Notes: a model not told the origin generated them from the sequence alone. Positions 1 to 4,828 are shown, counted from the first letter of the stretch. The stretch is 7,882 nt of DNA from Candidatus Melainabacteria bacterium GWA2_34_9 (GCA_001784535.1 MFRJ01000088.1:11243-19124); one strand, 5' to 3'. A program made the numbers and translations.

Positions 1-265
1 CGCCAAACTCTGTGTTTTAAACGGGCTTGCTGCAATAAATCAGGTAGTTTCTCTTGATAATATTGAACGTATAGTTAAAGTTACAGGTTATGTAAACAGC
101 GCAAAAACTTTTACCGAACAGCCAAAAGTAATAAACGGAGCTTCTGATTTTCTTGTAGAAATTTTCGGGGAAGCCGGCAGGCATGTAAGATCCGCTGTCG
201 GAGTAAATGAGCTTCCGTTAGGTGCTTCTGTTGAAATTGAATTTATTGTTCAGGTCAGAGATTAA
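1..265 (+). CDS. RidA/YjgF/UK114-family protein, 5'-truncated
   Basis: This is the C-terminal 87 residues of a Rid-family protein, read in the frame starting at base 2; the start lies off the left edge. The visible part runs from a LNGLAAI stretch through IVKVTGYVNSA, EQPKVINGASDFL and GEAGRHVRSAVGVNELPLG to an EIEFIVQV end. That order is typical of the RidA subgroup whose core contains 'GAS-LL-E-FGEAGRH-RSAVGV'. The Arg in HVRSAVG corresponds to the conserved Arg that binds the substrate carboxylate in enamine/imine deaminases. RidA proteins are small cytosolic trimers that hydrolyse reactive enamines from PLP enzymes, but this subgroup is less well characterised than true RidA, so the exact substrate is unknown. 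The GNAT-like gene begins 21 bp downstream on the same strand, so the two are probably co-transcribed. Family membership is near certain; the catalytic role is inferred. Confidence 0.9.
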   Translation, partial: AKLCVLNGLAAINQVVSLDNIERIVKVTGYVNSAKTFTEQPKVINGASDFLVEIFGEAGRHVRSAVGVNELPLGASVEIEFIVQVRD

Positions 266-286
266 AAATAATGAGATAATTTTGTT

Positions 287-1327
287 ATGACAAGAATTAT
301 TCCCTTAAGATACTCTGACATGGAAAAAGTCAGGAAAATGATAGAATACGTTAGTCCCGACATCTCTGTTGACAAGGTTAACGGAGAAACTTTTGTCCAT
401 TTCCCTTTTAATGTTTTGCACAGATTTTTGCCTGTAAGATTGAAATTTTTGCAGGAGAGCTATGTTGCGATAGAAGGCGAAGAACTACTGGGATTAATAA
501 GTCTTGCGCCGGACGGAAATCAAAAAACCCGCTGGAAAATTAACAGGCTCATTCTTAACCCGAATGCTTATGACGCAGGAAAACAGCTTATTGATTATGT
601 AGTCAATAAATATGGCGGAGCAGGTGTTGAAAACTTTTTAACCACAATTGATGAAAACTATATAGAAGCTCTGGCACTTTTTAAAACAGCCTGTTCTTTT
701 AGAAGCTGTTCAAAAATTAACATTTGGGAGTATGAAAATTTAAAAAATTATGCAATTTCTGAAAATAGGATTTCGTTAAGAATTGTTGAACTTTCCGACG
801 CAAAAAAAATATATGAACTTGACTGCGAAGCACTTTATCCCAAGTTTAAAACCTCACTGGTTAAAACAGAAAATGATTTTAAATTTGATTTTGGAAATAA
901 ATTTATAAATAAATTAAAAGACTACAAAATTCAGCGTTTTGTTTTGGATAACACGGCTAAAAACTCTATAGAAAGCTTTTTATCAATTATGACAAAAGAT
1001 AATGTTAACTTTTGGGTTGATATCACACTTTCTCTGGCATATCAGGAATATTATGAAGATGTTTTAAATTTTGCCATAAATCACGTTTGTTCAATTAATC
1101 AGAATGGAAAACTTTATATAGGAGTCCGTGATTTCCAGCAGACCGGCAAAAAAATGACAGAAGTGCTTTCTCAGCATGATTTTAGACAATACGGAAGCTT
1201 TGAAGTTCTGGTAAAAGATTATTGGAAACCTGCTGAATATGCAACTGAAAAAAAAGTTCCTATAATGATTTTTCCTGATATGACAAGCCCGGCATGTAAT
1301 GTTGTCAGTTTTATAAAAGAATTTTAA
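287..1327 (+). CDS. Two-domain GNAT-like N-acetyltransferase
   Basis: A 346-residue soluble protein that looks like two GNAT folds in tandem. In the N-terminal half (about 1-150), 'AIEGEELLGLISL' fits the central strands. RLILNP (87-92) followed by the helix LIDYVVNKY (101-109) fits the acetyl-CoA strand and helix, and 'LFKTACSFRSCSKINIWEY' (131-149) fits the usual GNAT end. The usual Q/RxxGxG/A pyrophosphate loop is degenerate here (AYDAGKQ). The C-terminal half (about 163-315) starts 'SLRIVELSDAKKIYELD', a typical GNAT first helix, and ends 'VLSQHDFRQYGSFEVLVKDYW'. The substrate cannot be read from sequence, and loss of the loop glycines could mean weak or no catalysis in one domain. The start was chosen for frame and length; only a weak GAG-like ribosome site precedes it. 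It probably shares a transcript with the RidA gene upstream and ends 6 bp from the convergent hemerythrin stop, with no hairpin between them. Confidence 0.72.
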   Translation: MTRIIPLRYSDMEKVRKMIEYVSPDISVDKVNGETFVHFPFNVLHRFLPVRLKFLQESYVAIEGEELLGLISLAPDGNQKTRWKINRLILNPNAYDAGKQLIDYVVNKYGGAGVENFLTTIDENYIEALALFKTACSFRSCSKINIWEYENLKNYAISENRISLRIVELSDAKKIYELDCEALYPKFKTSLVKTENDFKFDFGNKFINKLKDYKIQRFVLDNTAKNSIESFLSIMTKDNVNFWVDITLSLAYQEYYEDVLNFAINHVCSINQNGKLYIGVRDFQQTGKKMTEVLSQHDFRQYGSFEVLVKDYWKPAEYATEKKVPIMIFPDMTSPACNVVSFIKEF

Positions 1328-1333
1328 CGAGTT

Positions 1334-1750
1334 TTAATGTTTAATAGACATTTTTTCGTTTAATTCAGGAATATATTTTTTGTCATATTTTGGAAAATGT
1401 TCTAAAAAATAATTTATAATCACGTCGCATAACAATAATGCGACTATTAAAGAGGATAAGTTATAATTTTCAAGGTCATTGATGGTTTTTATAATCTCGT
1501 CATGTGCTTTTAGATGTGCTTCTTTTTCTGAAATATTATATTTTTCAAAAAGTTCATTTTCTTCATAAAGATGTTTAATAAGAACAGTTTTTAAATTTAT
1601 TACTTTTTCAGATATTTGTTTATGATATTTTTTTGTATCCGAAAACATGTCATAAAGTTCATTAACTTGTTGAAACAGCTGTTTATGTTCATTATCAATT
1701 TGTTGATTTCCGGTTACAAAATCATCTTTCCATTCAAAAACATCATCCAT
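1334..1750 (-). CDS. Bacteriohemerythrin (single-domain, di-iron)
   Basis: A 138-residue single-domain hemerythrin that covers the whole usual family length. All seven di-iron ligands are present in the canonical pattern: His22 (IDNEHKQL), His60 and Glu64 (HLYEE), His79 and His83 (HLKAH), and His118 and Asp123 (HFPKYD). The opening 'FEWKDDFVTGNQQIDNEH' is the standard bacteriohemerythrin N terminus. Family members bind O2 reversibly at the di-iron site and are proposed to store, deliver, scavenge or sense O2 in microaerobes and anaerobes. There is no attached signalling domain, so a cytosolic O2-binding role is more likely than a fused chemoreceptor. The gene is second in an operon: the upstream membrane-protein stop is 15 bp away, and a weak AAGG motif overlaps that stop. 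It converges on the GNAT-like gene. Function at family level is secure; the physiological role is inferred. Confidence 0.95.
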   Translation of the reverse strand: MDDVFEWKDDFVTGNQQIDNEHKQLFQQVNELYDMFSDTKKYHKQISEKVINLKTVLIKHLYEENELFEKYNISEKEAHLKAHDEIIKTINDLENYNLSSLIVALLLCDVIINYFLEHFPKYDKKYIPELNEKMSIKH

Positions 1751-1765
1751 TATAAATATTAAACC

Positions 1766-2038
1766 TTATTTTTGTTCTTTTTTAAGCACATTTGCAGTCC
1801 AATGAAGAGCTAAAGCAGGCACCAGAAAAACATAAAAAGTAAACATTTTCATCCAGCCTATAAAATAAATTATAAACAGGTAAAAATTTTCCTTATTTAA
1901 GTTATAAAGATGTACACTTAAATTTGCCGCCCATTCTTTGTTGAACATATAGAACAGGCTTACAAAAATAAAATAAACAAAGCTTATTAAAAAACATTTA
2001 TAAAAAATATTTCTTATAAGGATAATTTTTTCTAACAT
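1766..2038 (-). CDS. Small two-helix membrane protein (DUF6868-like), hemerythrin operon partner
   Basis: A 90-residue protein with two hydrophobic segments, about residues 11-32 and 52-78, joined by a polar loop (NKEWAANLSVHLYNLNKENF) and ending in a basic tail, KKEQK. The layout and the second helix ending in VPALALHW resemble the small DUF6868-type membrane proteins of unknown function. I recall that resemblance from memory and have not tested it. There is no cleavable signal peptide. The start is well supported by an AAGGGG Shine-Dalgarno sequence at 2045-2050, 6 nt before the ATG. It is the first gene of an operon with bacteriohemerythrin (15 bp gap) and lies behind a near-consensus promoter. 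The association suggests, but does not prove, a membrane function linked to O2 or redox. The reality of the gene is well supported; its function is unknown. Confidence 0.8.
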   Translation of the reverse strand: MLEKIILIRNIFYKCFLISFVYFIFVSLFYMFNKEWAANLSVHLYNLNKENFYLFIIYFIGWMKMFTFYVFLVPALALHWTANVLKKEQK

Positions 2039-2103
2039 ATATTTCCCCTTTAATTGATTTAACTAATGAATTATGAGGGAAAATATTTTATTTTTAATCG
2101 CCG

Positions 2104-2131
2104 ATTTTATTTATTTTTAAACAAATGTCAA
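2104..2131 (-). promoter_or_regulatory. Sigma70-type promoter of the membrane protein/hemerythrin operon
   Basis: On the minus strand a perfect -35 TTGACA (2126-2131) is followed after 16 bp by TAAAAT (2104-2109), one mismatch from TATAAT. Transcription would begin near 2097 and give a leader of about 58 nt that carries the AAGGGG ribosome site. It is the best-matching promoter in the window and is correctly placed and oriented. Confidence 0.68.
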
Positions 2132-2149
2132 AAAATTATTTTTATATCA

Positions 2150-2310
2150 CCCATTCCCAACCCCTTCCCTCAAGGGAAGGGGCTAGAGTTTTGTTTTTGG
2201 CTCGCTGCTTGGTTGACGGCAATAAACGGCATTTCGTGTCGGCATAGCCGCCCCTGCAGCCTCTGCCGACAATCCGCTTTCCGTCGCCTTCAGCGACTCG
2301 CTCGCCCTTT
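2150..2310. repeat. GC-rich composite palindromic intergenic element
   Basis: This GC-rich block stands out from AT-rich surroundings in the 296-bp gap between the Hfq-like gene and the membrane-protein gene. It holds three perfect inverted repeats: CCCCTTCCC-TCAA-GGGAAGGGG (2161-2182); TGTCGGCA (2237-2244) with TGCCGACA (2264-2271); and GTCGC-CTTCA-GCGAC (2283-2297). CGGCA also recurs around 2215-2245. The composition and stacked palindromes resemble REP-type or MITE-like dispersed repeats. The first hairpin is followed by a T-rich stretch on the + strand (GTTTTGTTTTT), but no + strand gene ends before it. It lies just downstream of the dxr-hfq operon, where its hairpins could protect the 3' end or weaken read-through; that role is inferred. 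An open frame of 85 codons across it has no gene-like features. Confidence 0.7.
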
Positions 2311-2333
2311 GTTTTTAAAATAAGGAATATTTT

Positions 2334-2537
2334 TTAAATAGCTGCATAATAAACAATAGCAGTTTTTAGAATAGTTATTGTTTTTTCGCTTTCGTCAAGT
2401 TTTATATGAAAAGCTGAATTATCAGCCCAGAGAAGAGTTCCTCTGAAATGATGCCCCGCTACGGTAATAAATTCCATTCTTGCTTCAAATTTTATAAATT
2501 TTTTGACTTCTGCTTCACTCGGTCCTTTAAGTTCCAT
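2334..2537 (-). CDS. hfq: Hfq-like Sm-fold RNA-binding protein, cyanobacterial type
   Basis: A 67-residue protein with the Hfq layout: an N-terminal helix (EAEVKKFIKF, 8-17), a strand-rich Sm1 region (MEFITVAGHHFRGTLLWADNSAFHIKLDE, 21-49) and an Sm2 region (ITILKTAIVYYAAI, 54-67). It aligns without large gaps to E. coli Hfq (VNGIKLQGQI and YKHAI correspond to VAGHHFRGTL and LKTAI), and the 'LLWAD' core is closer to cyanobacterial Hfq (VRWQD). The proximal-site His of YKHA is replaced by Thr, and there is no disordered C-terminal tail. Both features fit cyanobacterial-type Hfq, in which RNA-binding surfaces have diverged and the protein acts with type IV pilus ATPase PilB. It would form a ring hexamer in the cytosol. 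It is second in an operon after dxr, 13 bp from the dxr stop, with a perfect ribosome site. Fold assignment is strong; RNA binding is untested. Confidence 0.82.
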   Translation of the reverse strand: MELKGPSEAEVKKFIKFEARMEFITVAGHHFRGTLLWADNSAFHIKLDESEKTITILKTAIVYYAAI

Positions 2538-2543
2538 ATGGAT

Positions 2544-2549
2544 CTCCTT
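2544..2549 (-). promoter_or_regulatory. Strong Shine-Dalgarno site of the hfq-like gene
   Basis: AAGGAG on the minus strand, 6 nt before the ATG at 2537, fixes the start. It sits inside the 13-bp gap after the dxr stop, which implies independent ribosome loading on a shared dxr-hfq transcript. Confidence 0.8.
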
Positions 2550-2550
2550 T

Positions 2551-3696
2551 TTATATTAATTTTTGAGCAAAAATTCTTGCTTCTTTATCTGCTTCAATTA
2601 TATCGTCCAACTCTGGATTTTGTATACAGTTATGTTGTTCTAAAGCTTTATAAACAATGCTGTAAATTTCTGTAAGTTTAATTTCGCCTCTTAAAAAGGC
2701 ATAAACAGCTTCTTCGTTCGAAGCATTTAAGACAGTCGGATAGGTTCCACCTTTTATTCCTGCTTCATAAGCCAGATTCAGGCAGGGGAATTTTTCCAGA
2801 TCAGGTTTTTCAAATTCCAGCCTGCCTATTTGCGCAAAATCCATTGTTCCTGTCTTTATGCCTTCAAAAGTTTTTGGATAAGTAAGCGCATACTGAATAG
2901 GAATATGCATACTCGGAAGTCCCATCTGTGCAATTACACTTCCGTCAAGAAATTCTACGGCACTGTGGACAATACTTTGAGGATGAATCACGACTTCAAT
3001 ATTTTTGTAATCAACTCCAAAAAGCCAGTGAGCTTCGATGACTTCAAGTCCCTTATTCATTAAAGTTGCGGAATCAACAGTTATTTTATCGCCCATAGAC
3101 CAGTTGGGATGCGCCAGAGTTTCTTCTAAAGTGGCGTTTTTGATTTCTTCCAGTGATTTGTTCCTGAAAGGTCCGCCGGAACCCGTGATTATTAATTTTT
3201 TTGCATTTGAGAACTCTCTCGATGCAAGACATTGAAAAATAGCTGAATGTTCGCTGTCCACAGGTAAAATTTTAACATTTTTTTCTTTTGCCTTTTTCAT
3301 TACGATATTTCCGGCAGCTACAAGTGTTTCTTTATTGGCAAGGGCTACATCAATTCCGTTATCAATAGCGGCAAGTACAGGAAAAAGTCCGTTTAATCCC
3401 GTAACAGCACTCAAAACAATATCATTCTGAGTATTTTTTGCTATTTCAACTAATCCGTCATTTCCCCACAAAATTTCTTTGTTTTTTATATCTTTTTTCA
3501 GTTCCTGCGCAAGTTCCTGCGTTTTTACAGAAATAAATTCAGGATTATATTTTATTATTTGTTTTTTAAATTCTTCAAGGTTAGAGCCTGCTGCAAGTCC
3601 GACTATCTCAAATTTTTCTTGCAAACAGTCAACCACTTCCAGAGCCTGTTTTCCTATTGAACCCGTAGAGCCTAATATTGAAATTCTTTTCTTCAT
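2551..3696 (-). CDS. dxr: 1-deoxy-D-xylulose 5-phosphate reductoisomerase
   Basis: A 381-residue protein of normal family length. It catalyses the NADPH-dependent rearrangement and reduction of DXP to 2-C-methyl-D-erythritol 4-phosphate, the first committed step of the MEP isoprenoid pathway, in the cytosol. The NADPH-binding GSTGSIG motif is at residues 9-15, and ALANKETLVAAG spans 118-129. The metal ligands are Asp147 and Glu149 (PVDSEH) and Glu218 (MNKGLE). Substrate-binding residues Ser173 (TGSGGPFR), His196 (HPNWSMG), Ser209, Asn214 and Lys215 match E. coli Ser186, His209, Ser222, Asn227 and Lys228. All catalytic positions are intact. It is the target of fosmidomycin. The ATG at 3696 is followed directly by the Rossmann strand, and only a weak GAG precedes it. 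A good extended -10 promoter lies upstream, and the Hfq-like gene follows after 13 bp. Confidence 0.98.
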   Translation of the reverse strand: MKKRISILGSTGSIGKQALEVVDCLQEKFEIVGLAAGSNLEEFKKQIIKYNPEFISVKTQELAQELKKDIKNKEILWGNDGLVEIAKNTQNDIVLSAVTGLNGLFPVLAAIDNGIDVALANKETLVAAGNIVMKKAKEKNVKILPVDSEHSAIFQCLASREFSNAKKLIITGSGGPFRNKSLEEIKNATLEETLAHPNWSMGDKITVDSATLMNKGLEVIEAHWLFGVDYKNIEVVIHPQSIVHSAVEFLDGSVIAQMGLPSMHIPIQYALTYPKTFEGIKTGTMDFAQIGRLEFEKPDLEKFPCLNLAYEAGIKGGTYPTVLNASNEEAVYAFLRGEIKLTEIYSIVYKALEQHNCIQNPELDDIIEADKEARIFAQKLI

Positions 3697-3725
3697 TTTA
3701 TTCTCATATATTTAACTTTTTTTTA

Positions 3726-3753
3726 ATTATACCAGTATCAAAAACCTTTTGAA
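3726..3753 (-). promoter_or_regulatory. Extended -10 promoter of dxr-hfq
   Basis: On the minus strand a perfect TATAAT (3726-3731) is preceded by TG at 3733-3734, making an extended -10. A 4/6 -35 match, TTCAAA (3748-3753), lies 16 bp upstream. Transcription would start near 3719 and leave a leader of about 23 nt before the dxr ATG. Confidence 0.62.
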
Positions 3754-3763
3754 GTTTTAGAAG

Positions 3764-3830
3764 CGAACGGAAGATATCAAGGGTATCTCCCTTGACTCGC
3801 GTGACGTGTTTCGTAGTTTTTGACGAACGG
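3764..3830. repeat. Hairpin block bounded by CGAACGG direct repeats
   Basis: A 7-bp direct repeat CGAACGG (3764-3770 and 3824-3830) brackets a segment with a perfect hairpin, TCAAGGG-TATCT-CCCTTGA (3777-3795), and a shorter TTCGT/ACGAA pairing around 3810-3828. The hairpin lacks a T-tract on either strand, so it is not an obvious terminator. The block begins 11 bp upstream of the putative dxr -35 and directly abuts the next repeat. It may be part of a compound intergenic repeat; a protein frame across it that runs into the tRNA gene is not credible. Confidence 0.5.
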
Positions 3831-3892
3831 GTATAAAAATCTTTAGCCCATTGTTTGAGGGGGCTTGCCCTGAGTTTGGGCGTGCGTTGAAT
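3831..3892 (+). repeat. Left copy of the inverted repeat pair flanking tRNA-Leu
   Basis: Read on the + strand this holds, in order, GTATAAAAATC (3831-3841), 9 nt, TTGTTTGAG (3851-3859), a GC-rich core, GAGTTT (3872-3877) and TTGAAT (3887-3892). The same blocks, with the same 9-nt gap between the first two, occur on the minus strand at 4262-4339 on the other side of tRNA-Leu. The core can fold through GCCCA (3846-3850) with TGGGC (3877-3881), and GGG/CCC pairs inside. Conserved edges around a variable GC hairpin suggest a dispersed palindromic repeat family. Confidence 0.65.
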
Positions 3893-3951
3893 AAAATCCT
3901 CAATCTCAAGTTAATTAAAATGAAATCTTCATACAACTTTATAAACCAATA

Positions 3952-3980
3952 TTGATTTTTTGATGTATTTATCAGATACT
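3952..3980 (+). promoter_or_regulatory. Possible promoter of tRNA-Leu
   Basis: TTGATT (3952-3957; 4/6 match to the -35 consensus) and GATACT (3975-3980; 4/6 match to the -10) are separated by exactly 17 bp. Transcription would begin near 3987, about 11 nt before the mature tRNA. Both hexamers are imperfect in AT-rich DNA, so placement is the main support. Confidence 0.4.
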
Positions 3981-3997
3981 TAATCAGAACCTCGTAA

Positions 3998-4078
3998 GTC
4001 GGAGTGGCGGAACGGTAGACGCGCACGCTTGAGGTGCGTGTGGAGCAATCTGTGTGGGTTCAAGTCCCATCTCCGACA
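3998..4078 (+). tRNA. tRNA-Leu (anticodon GAG)
   Basis: An intact class II tRNA of 81 nt including the discriminator A. The acceptor stem GTCGGAG (3998-4004) pairs with CTCCGAC (4071-4077). The D arm is GCG/CGC. The anticodon stem CACGC (4024-4028) pairs with GCGTG (4036-4040) around loop TTGAGGT, placing anticodon GAG at 4031-4033, which reads Leu codons CTC and CTT. A long variable arm (about 4041-4055) and a T arm with TTCAAGT follow. The 3' CCA is not encoded (the next bases are TTT), so it must be added by nucleotidyltransferase. The gene stands alone, with its own terminator 20 nt downstream. Confidence 0.95.
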
Positions 4079-4097
4079 TTTTTCAAATTTTAAAGAA

Positions 4098-4127
4098 ACA
4101 GGCTGACTTTTTGTTAGTCTGTTTTTT
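4098..4127 (+). terminator. Rho-independent terminator of tRNA-Leu
   Basis: ACAGGCTGAC (4098-4107) pairs with GTTAGTCTGT (4113-4122) through 10 pairs, two of them G-U. The loop is TTTTT and six T residues follow (4122-4127). It lies 20 nt downstream of the tRNA on the same strand. Confidence 0.82.
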
Positions 4128-4150
4128 ATTACAAAGGTATTTTATTTATG

Positions 4151-4207
4151 AAAGGGACTGCATCCCTTTACCTGCCTTCATTTTCTTTGATCGCAAAGAA
4201 AATGAAG
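4151..4207. repeat. Two adjacent perfect hairpins, no T-tract
   Basis: AAAGGGA-CTGCA-TCCCTTT (4151-4169) is followed 6 nt later by a perfect 14-bp stem, CTTCATTTTCTTTG (4176-4189) with CAAAGAAAATGAAG (4194-4207), around the 4-nt loop ATCG. Neither is followed by a T-tract on either strand, so a terminator is unlikely. The pair resembles dispersed palindromic repeats seen between genes in many bacteria. An AAGGG/CCCTT core hairpin also occurs at 3777-3795. Confidence 0.65.
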
Positions 4208-4233
4208 CAAAAGAAACTTAGCTCTAATGTTTC

Positions 4234-4361
4234 GGTTTAAGGAATTTCTAACCTGCTTATGATTCAAGCATTTAGTTGTTTGAGCTCGTAAACTCGCCCG
4301 CAAAAGCGGGCTCAAACAATACTCGCATGATTTTTATACGCAGGTTGAAATTCTATAAACC
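4234..4361 (-). repeat. Right copy of the tRNA-flanking repeat inside a large imperfect palindrome
   Basis: The outer arms 4234-4256 and 4340-4361 are inverted repeats, matching at all but one indel and two substitutions; the innermost match is AACCTGC/GCAGGTT. Inside, TTGTTTGAGC (4276-4285) pairs with GCTCAAACAA (4310-4319), and GCCCGC-AAAA-GCGGGC (4296-4311) forms the centre. Read on the minus strand it carries GTATAAAAATC (4339-4329), TTGTTTGAG (4319-4311), GAGTTT (4295-4290) and TTGAAT (4267-4262). These match the order and partly the spacing of the copy at 3831-3892. Nested symmetry of this kind fits a REP/MITE-like element able to form a cruciform or RNA hairpin. Confidence 0.7.
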
Positions 4362-4490
4362 TTCACAACGGGCATCTATCCACAAATCCGCTTTAAAATA
4401 CTTACATCTTAAAATATCTTAATTTTATGTTTAATTTTTTCTCTATAAAGGAATACTAATATAAAGGTAATAAAATACAGGGAAGTAATT
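4362..4490 (+). other. AT-rich upstream region of the 95-aa gene
   Basis: This last part of the 412-bp gap after tRNA-Leu is AT-rich and without palindromes. It contains several TATAAA-like or TAATAT hexamers (for example 4444-4449 and 4457-4462), but none has a convincing -35 at the right distance, so I cannot place the promoter. AGGGAAG at 4479-4485 is a plausible ribosome site for the ATG at 4491. Confidence 0.4.
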
Positions 4491-4778
4491 ATGATTCAGG
4501 GAATACAAAGCTCAAGCAACATAAATTCTTATTTTTCTTCTGAAAAAAAATCTAATTATACGGCAAATGGGTCTTTAAATTCGTTTGAAACAGAAGACAC
4601 AGCTATAATAAGCGCGCAGGCAAAGATATTAAACGAGCTTGATAAATATAATGCAGGACAAAGCGATGAACTAAATCTTGCTCTTACCTGCATCACAAGC
4701 AAAAACCAAGTAAAAGCTGTTGCCAGAGTTATTAGTACAAAAAAAGAAATGCTGGATACAATTATGGATTCTTTCTAA
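4491..4778 (+). CDS. Uncharacterised 95-aa small protein
   Basis: I do not recognise this gene with confidence. The first 35 or so residues are rich in Ser, Asn and charged residues (IQSSSNINSYFSS, KKSNYTANGSLNSFE) and are probably disordered. The rest is predicted helical: TAIISAQAKILNELDKY (37-53), then ELNLALTCITSKNQVKAVARVISTKKEMLDTIMDS. There is no signal peptide or membrane segment. The 'ISAQAKILNEL' block is loosely like the 'LSDAQAKL' stretch of anti-sigma factor FlgM, and the C-terminal 'ISTKKEMLDTIMD' is loosely like small YjfB-type motility proteins. Both are weak resemblances by eye. It stands as a single gene with an AGGGAAG ribosome site and a strong terminator 2 nt after its stop, which argues that it is a real expressed gene. 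Confidence 0.72.
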   Translation: MIQGIQSSSNINSYFSSEKKSNYTANGSLNSFETEDTAIISAQAKILNELDKYNAGQSDELNLALTCITSKNQVKAVARVISTKKEMLDTIMDSF

Positions 4779-4779
4779 T

Positions 4780-4819
4780 AAAAAAGATGAGGGCTGTTAA
4801 ACAGCCCTCATCTTTTTTT
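4780..4819. terminator. Bidirectional Rho-independent terminator
   Basis: A perfect stem of GATGAGGGCTGT (4786-4797) with ACAGCCCTCATC (4801-4812) around the loop TAA. It is flanked by six A residues on the left and seven T residues on the right, so it has a T-tract when read from either strand. It lies between the convergent 95-aa gene and the XRE regulator gene and can end both transcripts. Confidence 0.93.
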
Positions 4820-4828
4820 ATATAATTT

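Noticed and set aside
2161..2182. CCCCTTCCC/GGGAAGGGG hairpin as a Rho-independent terminator
   Set aside because: The only T-rich flank is on the + strand, where no gene ends upstream; it fits better as part of the repeat element.
2066..2323. Open frame of 85 codons on the + strand
   Set aside because: It runs through the GC-rich palindromic element and the antisense of the hemerythrin-operon promoter, has no ribosome site, and encodes a low-complexity sequence including a translated palindrome (PIPNPFPQGKG).
2448..3715. Several + strand frames antisense to dxr and hfq
   Set aside because: They are shadows of the strongly supported minus-strand genes, with no motifs or ribosome sites.
3757..4026. 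Open frame of 89 codons on the - strand
   Set aside because: Its 5' end lies inside the tRNA-Leu gene and its body crosses the repeat blocks; no ribosome site and no protein family resemblance.
3777..4361. CRISPR-like array from repeated short motifs
   Set aside because: The repeated blocks are in two inverted copies of one element, not regularly spaced direct repeats with unique spacers, and there are no cas genes.
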